Shown one piece after another: positions 36,045-46,860 of a DNA stretch of 64,000 bases; position 1 is the first letter of the stretch, and each line of letters begins with the position of its first letter. The stretch is taken from the NCBI GenBank assembly GCA_024704765.1, contig JAKMXF010000011.1:62001-126000 (forward strand), read 5' to 3'. A model generated the notes under the pieces. It did not search any database and was not told the DNA's origin. It saw nothing but the letters and a program-made list of their open reading frames with translations. A program made the position numbers and the translations under genes. The stretch is from Oopsacas minuta. Taxonomy: Eukaryota; Porifera; Hexactinellida; Lyssacinosida; Leucopsacidae.

Positions 36045-36959
36045 GCATTTAATCAATCTTTGGTCCAAAATTGTAATACCAACCATTGCTTGAATCTATA
36101 TAATGCTATAATTTAAGCAATATCAATCAAATTGAGGGACTGTTGAGGTAGAACTTGTAAAATCGTATTTAAAGACAATTTACATTGTCGATTTGTGCAT
36201 ACCAAAACATTTTGAATGTTGTCTAAATTATCTTAACCATACCAATATTTATGTGTAATGGCGGTAGCACTGATGCATCGGTCGTAACATGGCCCCAGTT
36301 GCCCAACTATGAATTTTGGTAATCGAAATTAACCAAAGGCTATAATAGAAGTGGGGACAATTGCGTAAATAAATTTCTTTTCATTGAAAGGTAACTATCT
36401 ACGCTTATTATAAATTTACATAATAATTTGATCATATCATAGAATATTCTAGAACAATAATTATGTGCTCCATACAATACATTATCTTCCAATCAATTTA
36501 ACTTGTTCACAGAATATAATATGACTGTTTGAAGTGTACCAATCAATTCATTGCCCTCTTGCACATGCCCCTATTTTCAGTAGAAAAATAGAAAAATCGT
36601 AAATTAATTACATCATGGGGTTACTGCTGAACCTATTGTGTATTATAAGGTATTTGCAATATTTCATCTCTCTGACTGATAGAAATGATAGTTATAGAGC
36701 TCTAGCGAGGGATAATTGGTGGTTGAGGCGGAGGTACCAAATCTGTACAAGGCCTATCACTATACAGGGGATCCAATATCTATTGACCTGCCAATTGGCC
36801 CGTATTATCCACGCCTTATTTATAATCCGTGGGGTCCAGGGACCTAAGACTGGACCTAGGAGACCCTATATTTCTATTTGTAAGAACAGGAAGAGAAAGA
36901 TATATCGAGGCAAGATAGAAATCGATCGGCATTAAGGAAAACAGAACTGATACTAAATG
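36045..36959. other. Spacer between the two inverted elements, left part
   Basis: No confident feature. An open frame at 36615-36935 has a basic composition, but I could not match it. It may be the decayed upstream part of the Helitron relic that follows. Confidence 0.4.
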
Positions 36960-38579
36960 GTGGGCAGAGTTTGACTAGTGACAACGAATAATATGATTGA
37001 GAAAATGAAAGATCCTGAAAAAAGTGCTGAGCATAATGAAATTCAGCGCAAAGGAAAAGCTGAGAGTATGAAGGATCTTGATAAGCGTGTTGATCATTAA
37101 AATGCAAGCTAACGAATCTTATCGAGTAGCAAACAATTCAATCGCAATTAATTCCTCAACTGACTTATCCAAAACAATATCTGTACGAAAGATACGACCT
37201 CAAGTTGTAATAGCAGCAACTTGTAATCTTTCTACCACTGAAATCTTTAAACAACATAAAATTGAGTTTCAGAGGAGTGGAGTAATTTGGTAGATACCAC
37301 GGATAATATTGATATTATCGTAAAACATAACAATATTCCTAGCATTGATCATTCGGTGTAGAGTAAAAAAAATAGAAAACTGTGCTGATTCTGTTGTGAT
37401 AACGACAATATTCCTGAAGACTTTGGATAGTAATGTCTTTAAGGAAATAGACCAATGGGATGAGACAAAGGATGAACTTCGCATTAACTCTGGTTGTTGG
37501 AAAGTCTTTTGATGTTTAATGAAAACATTAAATGAGGTGTAGGAATTTATGGATCGAAAATACCCCTAATAAGATCATTTTACAACGATGCAAGCCTAAG
37601 ATGATTGTGTATATATAGTAGAATACATTAGTAAAGAACAACCTGGCATGTCTGAGTTACTGATAGAGGCAATATTGTATCAAAAAGCAGATGACAATAA
37701 TCAAGGAGAGACTTAGGAGATGAGCGAATAAGTTTCAGAACTCCAGTAAAGTTTCAGCCCAGGAGGTCTCATATCATATCCCAAGTCTTCCTCTCTCCAA
37801 ATGTAGCTGGGTTAATGTTTAATTAACTCTAATCCGGCTCAAAAACATGGTAGAATTTAAATCAAGGCAAGTGTTACAAAGGATGGCTGATGACTCAAGT
37901 GATGTTCTTAAGTCACATTTACTGGAACACCTCATGCAGCGAACTGATGAATTAGAGGACATTCCTTGAGCAAAATCTGCCCAATGTATGATTTCCAATC
38001 GGGTGAAAGAATGACTAAATATAATCCTAAATTAATCAGGAAAACTCTGATGATAAGCCAAATCCTCTTATTGACAACCGCCTTCTTGTTTAAACTGAAG
38101 GATTCTAGGTATATGATACTCCGCCGTAGAGCGAATGTGATCGCTTTCGTAAGTATAATGTAATGCAAAAAGTTACCCTTTATAGAGAACAGTTAAAGTC
38201 ATACTTTGCTTAGAGGGTTGATTACATTGATTTCAAATCTATTCATGAGACTAAAATTGATGTTATTAGACAAAATAGGTCTTGTTTTGAAAGCAAGAAG
38301 CAGACTTCTATAAACGAGGCTATGGATCTCTTAAAAGACGTACAACCTGATCAGATAAACTCTGATGGAATTGCTGTAGAGGAGAAAGTGCACAATGAAG
38401 GTGTAACTGTAGCTGAGGATATAGACGAATGGATGGAAAATCAAAGAAAGCAATCTTGAAATATGGATCCGCCTATAATTCTCGTTCAGGAGGACCTTCA
38501 ACATCCTTAATAGAATGCGCACTGGTGAGTTTGGTGTAATGTGTCGCCAATGGAAATCGATTCAACATAAATTCTACAT
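36960..38579 (+). pseudogene. Helitron Rep and inter-domain region relic (5' part)
   Basis: Plus-strand fragments across frames correspond in order to the latter half of a Helitron Rep protein. A charged stretch (EIQRKGKAESMKDLDKR, about 37035) is followed by VEYISKEQPGMSELL (about 37617-37665), SAQEVSYHIPSLPLSK (about 37756-37803), LLEHLMQRTDELEDIP (about 37920-37968), LKDSRYMILRRRANVIAF (about 38094-38148), LYREQLKSYF (38182-38210) and an acidic tail ending ENQRKQS (38459). The right 3.5-kb transposon at 38580 interrupts it, and the helicase part resumes at about 42130. Many stops occur. A PIF1-helicase gene of another large element is an alternative reading, but the Rep-like blocks favour Helitron. 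Confidence 0.65.
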
Positions 38580-41500
38580 TAGGGCGAACTGGAAAATGTA
38601 AAGATCTCAATTCTATACTGGAACTATAGTATTATTGTTTGGATTATGTTAGTTAATAATTCTGCAAAAATTTGAGCTCATTTGAAATACCCCTTCCTTA
38701 GCAGTTTATTCATATTGTACCTGTCTTAATAGTGCTTACTCATGCTCATAAGGGAGTTGACTCAAATATGATACAGGAATTCATTATATCAATTTTGTTA
38801 ATTTGAATTCACCACGAAATCAAAATAAGCTAAATTACAAAATATGTATAGTTTGGAAAGGATTGCATTAATCACATATACTGTTCAAAGCAAATAACTG
38901 GTAAGCAAGAACCTACAAATAAGCTGAAATTTTACAAGAATGTTTGTGCATATCAGAACAACCAATATATTATAATCCCAAAATGAAATTCACTTCATTT
39001 AAAAAAGTTATATAATGTTAAATTATGGATGGGGATGTATTTTTGCTTATTGTCCAACTCCAAGCAAATAAAACTGGTAAGCAAGAACTAATACAAATGA
39101 GCTGAAATTTTCAAAGAATGTTTGGATCCTTCCGATTCGGGACGTAAAATAGGTTTCAACTACATTAATTTTCATGGAAATTAAGTCATCATCACAAAGC
39201 GGAGATGCGGAAGATGAAATTTTGGGGCGCCCAATTTCCTCGCTTCAAAAGGTTCTACTGTAGTTAGAAATTGTTCAAATCATTCGTTGTATAATTCATT
39301 AAAAAATACAACTTCAAATACAATCAAACTATATTTAAGAATTGGCTTTCGGACTTAAGAGAAATGAAAACAAAAATCTTGTTTCGAATCAGTTAGGGCA
39401 TAAGTCTTCTTGATTTTAGTCTCTGACGGATGAATCCATCACGGTTATCTTCACCACAAACACTCTTAGGTGCCTCGGTCACAACTTTTACTGCTCGTCA
39501 AACTGGTTGGTTGTGACACATATAATTAGGCATGGAAAGGGGGTAGCGTGAATGTTTTTAATTCGTTTTCTGTCATATTGCGTATTAAAGGTGGCTCGCT
39601 GATGACATTAATATCCCAGGTAAACAATTCGGTATATAGTTGTGCTTTAAAGTTTAATTTTAGGACTTGAAAGATCTAATATTTTTTGGCATTACTGTTT
39701 CATTAGTGCTAATAAGTTTTCCACAAATATCAACCCTTGGCAAATCATCCTTACCACCAACTGCCAAACTAAGTTGATTATCTCGCAAATCCAATAAACG
39801 TTTCACAGCTTCAATTCGTATCCTAGGTTCATCATCGCATAAGATAGATAGCAAAACATTTTCTAGATGTGAAAAGAAAGCATTTCTTTGAAATACTTTC
39901 TTCGCTACCTCTAGTTCAGTGGGACTCAAGTATGTGAGGTGCTTAAGCATCCACAATAAATTGTTTGGTCTGTCTGTAAATTTATAATGATTTTTAATAT
40001 AAAACCAGGATGGTGCATATAAATTATTCACAATAATCATAAGTCGTTTCAACTCGTAAATGGTTTTATTGTTAACATATACACGCGGACAATTCTACAT
40101 GCTAGGGTAAGCCATCTGGAATGGCAAATTGGACCTGGTTCGAGTAGCTCTAGATCCTCTGGAAAATTATCCCGTAAACATGCTTGGCAAATCCTATAGA
40201 GATAACCCTGATCAGTGCTAAGATCGTCTATCAGCTCTTTTGTCATCTCAGGGAACTCATTATAAATTATTGGCTCAAACTTTACTACAGGAATCTTAGA
40301 GAGTTTGTTTTCAGTGATTTGCTGATTGGGCCACTAAATGAATTCGACCCGCTAGTTTTCCCGTCAAAATATTTAAACAAGTGTCTCAGGGGCAGTTCAT
40401 TAGTATGGAGCAGACAAACCGCCCATTGTAATTCTCTATCAAGCATTCTTTCCAAGTTAACAATAGACCCATTCTTCCAACCTACATTTACATTCGTACC
40501 ATCACAACCTACTAATAGAATTTCTCTTTCTCAATCCATTTTTTTGGAGATGGGCATATATTGATGAAGCGATATTGATTCTGTGACCAGATTCAGGAGT
40601 TGTATGGAAAAGATACCTACTCTTTTGATCAATCACAACAATATGTTCCTCAACTGAAGTTTGAGTACGACATTTACCATTGATGGTTATACTTGAAAGT
40701 GCTTTATCGTCCCTTCCATCAAAATAGATACCTGTAACATCAATTACTTCTACCATTTCTTTGTGTTGTATTTGATTTCCATACTTTTGGCGTGCTCTTG
40801 CCACCTTATTCTTGTCTGTCCTAAGACTTTGATCTTCTGGTGTTATAAGTCCGAAATCTATTAGAGTGCCTGTAGCAATCGCAGCTGTAGCTCGATTAGA
40901 AACTCCACATCGATAGGCAGCCATAGCTATATTTGGGATTGTCTGTGTATTTCGAAGTGATAATGATTTTGACAAAGGTTTAGAATTCGTATTAACATGT
41001 TCAACATCGTTCTGAGTATCCGTTTCTTCTATATCCTCAATTTGGAAATAGTTGTACGACTCGGCTTCAACTTTCTCTTTCTTTATTTTCAATTCAATTC
41101 TTTCTTTGAGGGAAATTTTTCTTTGCTCTATTTTCGACAATATCGTTGAGGTGTGGATATCAATACCGCCTATGTACATCTTTCTGTCGGTTCTCTGGTT
41201 AAAGAGAAATGATAACTCTCGTCTAGGCACTTTGTGAGCACAACCACAAAGGAGATGAATCTCAACACAAAGTAAGTTATAACACTTAACATCATCGCAA
41301 TTGATATGTTTACATTTGCATGGGCAAATATCAAAAAGGAAATCTAAACGGTCAGATACAAATTCTTCGTAATTCTCATGAGTTTTCTTCGTTCCTCAGG
41401 AGTACAACGAATAATGTTAGTTGCTTTAGACTAGAGAGCCTTCATAGCTTTAACGACACCCTTTTTAGATATAATGGGCAGAGATGCAGGTTTCCAATAC

Positions 41501-42108
41501 CCATCGGGCAATATTTTCCTCGCCCTTCCAATCCCATCCACCTAACTGATCTGCGACCCCACTAACTTTCTCTATGATATATGGAATAGAAGCAATCTCC
41601 CGTTGGGGATTAATCCATGATCTTCTTAATCTTGTTTACACTTAAAATATATATTTACATATATCTCTCCCTGTTAGAAGCTGATTAACAGGCAATACCG
41701 CTGGGGATAAAATTGGATGTGTCTATGTTGACGCGTCCTATTTGGTGCATATGCCATATAAATTATGAAGATATAGAACTAAATTAGAGCAATAATAAAG
41801 CTATAATAAGTATAAAGCAGTATCAATCTGAAAAGTAGTAAATTTTGTAATGAATCACAACAATTATAGTTCACTACAAAGTGTTTATCAAGTCTCATAA
41901 ATATCTTTGGGATTCCTGTATCATATTTGAGTCAATTTCCTTATGAGTATGAATATGAACTATTAAGACAGATACAAAATGAAAAACTGCTAAGGAAGGG
42001 GTATTTATATGAGCTCAAAATTTGCAGAATTATTACAAACACAATACAACTAATAATATTATAGTTCCAGTATACAAATGAGGTTTTTCCATTTTTTGGT
42101 TCACCCTA
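38580..42108 (-). mobile_element. 3.53-kb transposon, right copy (inverted relative to left copy)
   Basis: This is the mirror image of 32509-36036: base x in one corresponds to 74616 minus x in the other. Every stretch compared by eye is identical, except the outermost 31-32 bp at the right end (42077-42108). There the sequence (tagggtgaaccaaaaaatgg on the inverted strand) differs from the left copy's terminus. The flanks are ttctacat (38572-38579) and ttattcat (42109-42116), 6 of 8 identical, so the target duplication is imperfect. It sits inside the Helitron relic. Confidence 0.9.
39356..41562 (-). pseudogene. Transposase-like gene of the right 3.5-kb element, broken
   Basis: This is the inverted duplicate of the gene at 33054-35260. 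The zinc cluster lies at about 41216-41331, GIYFDGRDDKA at about 40697-40729, GCDGTNVNVG near 40506, HSRWLTLA near 40123, the 130-codon stretch at 39660-40052 and the C-terminal RDGFIRQRL near 39425. Every frame compared gives an identical translation and the same stops, so the copies separated recently or are being homogenised. The product cannot be functional. Confidence 0.78.
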
Positions 42109-42116
42109 TTATTCAT

Positions 42117-43434
42117 GCACACCTTAACTGCTCCTAGCTCAAGGATAACAAATAACTTCCGATCTATCATCCATTGGAGGAGGCTCTAGAGTTGTAAGAG
42201 TACTGTAATCAGAGCCTTGTATGAAGGGTAGACAAGATATTTTAACTCATTACCTAGTACTAGTCGAGATCCTATTAAGGTGCTATTAACAGCCCACAAA
42301 GTCAAAGCAGCACTTAATAGCCGTGGTATGATATTCAAATCTGCTTTTGCTTTACATGCAACGAAGTTTATTGGTGAAATGCCTATTCTTGCCGGGAATG
42401 TATTGAATTCTCTATAGAGTAAAGTATTGGCATTAAAATTAATCATAATCGATGAGATATCCATGGTAGGTAGTAAAGTATCATATGAAATTATAGTTGA
42501 TTGGAAGCAACATTTGGCACACCTCTCCGTTTTGGTGGTATTTCCATCATTTATGCCGGCGAGTTCCACTAAGTACGCCCGTGAAAGATAGATATATCTT
42601 TCAAGTACAAATACAAAAGATGATTCAGTAGTTGGCCCATACCTTTGGAACGAGTTATCATTTATGAAGCTTACTGAAATAATGAGACAGAAAGATTATA
42701 AAGAGTTTGCAGCTGCTATAAATCATTATGCTAACTTAATATAACCATGAATGATATCAATCCTTTCAATAATATACAAATTGGAAAATACTCATTAGAT
42801 AAACTTCATCCTAAGTATATCCAATTCTTGAGTAGTAATGATAGTATTACTGCCCATAACAAGTATATTCTTAATGCAATGGATACTGAAGGTTGGGAAC
42901 CTACAGCAATTGATTCTTTATTAGGTGATGCCATTGGAGAGTAAACTGAGAAGGTGAGAGATAAAATAAAACAGCTAAAAGTCTCCGACTCGCAGGGAGA
43001 GCCATATGAAATGAATCTAAAGGTATTAGCTAGATACATAAGGACTATAAACAATGATACTTCAAATGGGACTTGAATGGAGCAAGAGGTATCCTCCGGA
43101 GAATAGAGTATGGAACTAAGAATGATACTTAAGAACGCTTTCCCCGTATCCTTGGTGGAATTTGTCGATCCAACAGTTAGGTAGCGAGACAATTCAAAAA
43201 GTCATTACCTTCGAAATAGTACAATCCTAAAGCACTGGACTCCCCTTGGATTTGAAAATAGACATTTTTACAAAGGAAAAGGAGTGATTTGTTATTAGAA
43301 TTGTTAGGAAACAATTTTGTTTCATTGTAGCTAAAGTTTTCACTATTAATCAGAATCAAAATGATAATAATGAATACGTAGTTGTCCATATAGATCGATT
43401 CAGGTCTCGTAATGTATTATGCACTGCCCCTTAG
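42117..43434 (+). pseudogene. Helitron/PIF1-type helicase relic (3' part)
   Basis: This continues the relic at 36960-38579 after the transposon insertion. The superfamily 1 PIF1 helicase blocks are a degenerate Walker A region (IGGGSRVVRVL, about 42170-42200, lacking the GKS/T core), VLLTAHKVKAALNSRG (about 42280-42327, motif Ia), LIIIDEISMVGSK (about 42437-42475, intact Walker B DE) and LWNELSFMKLTEIMRQKDY (about 42646-42700). Further downstream come DTEGWEPTAIDSLLGD (about 42882-42930) and a C-terminal VVHIDRFRSRN ending at TAG 43432-43434. Stops near 42214, 42418, 42591, 42742 and 42942 and frameshifts destroy it. Confidence 0.75.
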
Positions 43435-45032
43435 TAGAGCAAAATCTGCTTCTGCTCATAGATTGTAGCTACAAAATTTCAGTTAAAGATCTCGCTGTTT
43501 GAGAACTTAAACGATTGAATAAATAATGTCATATTTTAAGGTCAATATCATCAAAAAGTAAATTCACTGCCCAAACGGAGTGCCTGGAAATTTACTGTCT
43601 CGTTTGGTGTCTAGGTGTTCTACTTATTCCAATTGAAAATTATACATACTTCAAGATCTGATTATATACTAACTTTATGAACTACATCAAATTATATCAA
43701 AGTAACGAACCTCACCAGATTACAACAAAGTTGGTTAACAACACTAACAATGTACATTCAACTGGGTATACAAACTAAAGACAGTTTTGTCTACAGTGTT
43801 TAATGAAATAGATATATTTGTATTATAAACTACATCAAATTATAACAAGGCATCACTAACAAGCTAAATTCAATAGATCTTGAAGTATCTGCAGTAGATA
43901 TAACTTTTGATATAAAGAACTAGTAACTAAGTTTAATATAGGTTGAAGCAAACAAGGTTCTGTTCATGATTATTTTAGTTACTAAAAACCTGTTGAAAGT
44001 TGACTAGCTACTACCATTGGCTTAGAGTCTAGAAAGTTAAACTAATTATAGTTGATTGAAAATAATCCCTGGAGTTTACTTACTGTTCATTAGATTTAAT
44101 TTGTCCTTTTACATCCGATTTGTTAATTTACGGCCATAAATGAAGTTTCTGGATGCCTAATAATCAGAAAATATCTAAAAAGCACATGCCCTAGGCTTTT
44201 GAAGGAAGATTTTGACTTTTGTGTAACACATCACGTTCGAGTAGTAAGCGACCGTTACAGTGTGTACCTTACAGTAGTTTTAGGTTATCAGGCGGCATAA
44301 TGCAATGAATATTCTTTTTGTAGTTCACATTTCAAGCTTTTGCCACTAAACACATTTTGTTAATATGATGAAATATGTTTCGAAATATTCGTAATTGGTT
44401 TATAGGGTGATTTAGATATAATTGACCTGTGGTAATTCGGCCCCACTATATTAACTTACTTTAAGATATACTATATTGTAGGAATGAACTTACAATGAAA
44501 TTAATAAGGAAATTCACTTGATTCATAGCAAAGCATTTCAAAGCTTACTGAAGATCAACGATCAAAAAATCAAAGCAATGTGGAGAAAGTTGCGTTGAAT
44601 CAATTGAACGTAAATTCTTATAATGGGATGTGCAAAATAAAAAAAAGGGTAAGTCAAATACCTAATATTGGACAGATTGATGTTATTCATTTCGGTTTGT
44701 CACGCTGCTGTTACTTGAGCTGAGTTACATCCAAGGTCTCAAACACAAAAAAACCTTGCACATGCTAACTGATTAACTTCGACTTTGGCTGCATTGAGAA
44801 TAAGAATACACTTATATCATAATAATTCACATACGCATTTATCGAGTTAACCATCGAAGGGCACACAAGGTTGTGGATCTTGTCTCTTCCACTAAGTGTA
44901 CATATCGTATGTGCTAACGGATTTATTAGTATCAACTCCATCATTTAGACTATATTAAAGTGATATGTATTAAGAGGAATCAGATAAATATGTATAAATA
45001 AAATAAAATAAAAATAGAATAAATACAACAAC
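43435..45032. other. OGDH intron, first part
   Basis: AT-rich; nothing recognised apart from the splice donor at its right edge (45031-45032, GT on the minus strand). Confidence 0.5.
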
Positions 45033-45185
45033 CTTTCCTGAACAAAGTATAATGTACTGGACTTCATGTGAAGGTAGAGTATTACTAGGAATAATTCGTT
45101 GAAAAGAACTAGGAGATGTAATCTGATCAATATTGCTAACTGCTTGTGGATGCCTTAGTAGGCTTTTTGGCGTACATATTATCAA
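45033..45185 (-). CDS. OGDH: 2-oxoglutarate dehydrogenase E1, penultimate-type exon (partial gene)
   Basis: The exon is exactly 51 codons in phase 0 (LIICTPKSLLRHPQAVSN to YIILCSGK). The TPKSLLRHP motif and the later SFQRIIP and CSGK blocks are hallmarks of the OGDH E1 transketolase-like C-terminal region. On the minus strand it follows the acceptor ctttcttttag and ends before donor gttgtt. The next coding exon, in phase, is at 15227-15456. The preceding exon (around the residues before LIICTPKS) was not found in 45.2-64 kb. The protein acts in the mitochondrial matrix, but the transit peptide lies outside the window. Confidence 0.93.
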
Positions 45186-46860
45186 CTAAAAGAAAGATTA
45201 ACAGTTAGAACCAACTTCAAATTAGTGATTCAAACAGATAATTAATAGATATGAGTATCAATAAGATTTGAACAGACAAATGATCTATTTAACATAATAA
45301 ATTCAATATACAAAAAAACTTGCCATTAATACAGGGCAAGTCGTGACCATCGTTATATACGGCTATTCCACTATTCATAATTTCATAAACCATGGATTAC
45401 TTGGAGTTCACTAAATTTGATATCCAATAATATTATTCAGAGAAATACAAAATAAATGTATTATTGTTAGTAAATAATCAACACAAGCTAAATCATCCGA
45501 CGAGTCCTAGGTCGAAATGACGTTATCTGAATGGCTTAAACGAGAATATGTCGAAAAAATGAGCGATTTTACAAGCTCTGTCAAATGATTAATATCGCTT
45601 CGTTGACTCTAGAATTAACACAAAATGATTTAAGCATTATTTCATTCTAAATATCAAAAGATTATCTTAATAAAGTTCTCAGGTTTCAGACTTATAATAG
45701 TGAGCATGGATGACACATTTCTACAGATATTCACCTATAACTTGACAAACTTAAATTTTATGATCAAAGGTCTTGCAAATCTATCATACATACTCGATTC
45801 TCATACACTGATAATACATATTGATATGATATGTCCAAGGATTATTGCACACTCATCAATACTACCATATATGGTCACTCTAAGATTGCATCATAATTGT
45901 CAGAGATATAATATAAAAAAGTATTATATGCGTATGGGAAGTCTGGTTTATACGATATGATCGCAAGATTATTGACCATAAAATTTAAGTTTGTCAAGCT
46001 ATTAGGTGAATATTAGCAGAGAAGTGCATCCATGCTCACTATTATAACTCTGGAATCTGATAACCATATTATTGCAATTTTTTGATATTTTGTATGCAGA
46101 CATAATTAGATCATTTGATGTTAATTCTAGAATTGACGAGCGATATTGAGACTGACAGAGCTTGGAACATGGAACATTTTTAACAAAATATTCACGTTTG
46201 AGCCAATTAGATGACGTCATTTTGACCTGGCACTTGTCGGAAGACATGACTTGTGTCATTTATTAACTAACAATAATACATAAATTAGAGCCAAAATGTA
46301 CTAATTTTGTATTATCGTGAAAAATATTATTTCCTCTTAAAATTTAATGGACATAAAGTAATCCATGGTTTCGAAAAGAAGTATGGATTTTATATCGAAG
46401 GCCACGGGCTAGTGAAGAACGAACAAAATATAAGTTGATGTTTCATCACAGTATTTCATTCAGATTAGGGGAAATGATTGTCGAATGTTGTATTTAGAGT
46501 TAATAAATTTATAGGTTGGTTGTAAAAGTCAGATAATTTGAAGATATTCTGAGGGAATCTCAGGAACGCTTGAGTGATGAAAATGGAGAATACTTATTGA
46601 GTGGCAATTAAGAATTTAACAACTCGCTCAAAAAGGCTGCGCTGGCAATGGATGCATTCCTTATAGTGAATTTAGCACTACAATACGGGATAAATTTGTC
46701 ACTAAGTGCCTCGAAAAAGTGTTCATTCCTACTCTATGTGAAAATAGTTAGAAAACCGAGTATGTCCAACTTGTTCAGATCAGGATACTGAATGTTGCAA
46801 TACAATAGAAAAATTAAGTGAATTCAAGAATGCGTAGCACTAATCTACTAAATGCATATA
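45186..46860. other. OGDH upstream intron, no exon recognised
   Basis: AT-rich. Short frames at 45700-45960 and 46002-46259 have no recognisable domain or splice context. It presumably belongs to the next OGDH intron. Confidence 0.5.

Larger units (their letters stand above)
15457..45032 (-). other. Giant OGDH intron (about 29.6 kb) filled with transposons
   Basis: The exon at 45033-45185 ends with codon AAG before donor gttgtt. The exon at 15227-15456 begins with codon ATA after acceptor ag. Joined in phase 0 they read CSGK-IYYELTKER, as expected for an uninterrupted E1 protein, so no exon is missing between them. The 29,576-bp interval contains nearly all mobile elements of the window's centre, including the inverted 3.5-kb pair. 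Confidence 0.85.

Noticed and set aside
36615-36935. Plus-strand 106-codon frame as a gene
   Set aside because: No recognisable motif; alternative frames look equally plausible, and it is probably decayed element sequence.
32501-42116. One large virus-like or Maverick-type element with 3.5-kb terminal inverted repeats
   Set aside because: Each arm has its own pair of TIRs and the left arm has its own perfect 8-bp target duplication. No capsid, DNA polymerase B, integrase or packaging ATPase was seen in the spacer.
42117-43434. Host PIF1 helicase gene
   Set aside because: The Walker A core is lost, stops are frequent, and Rep-like Helitron blocks lie upstream on the same strand.
15227-45185. 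DHTKD1 instead of OGDH
   Set aside because: The TPKSLLRHP block and the spacing to CSGK fit OGDH better, although VQEEPKNMG is slightly DHTKD1-like.
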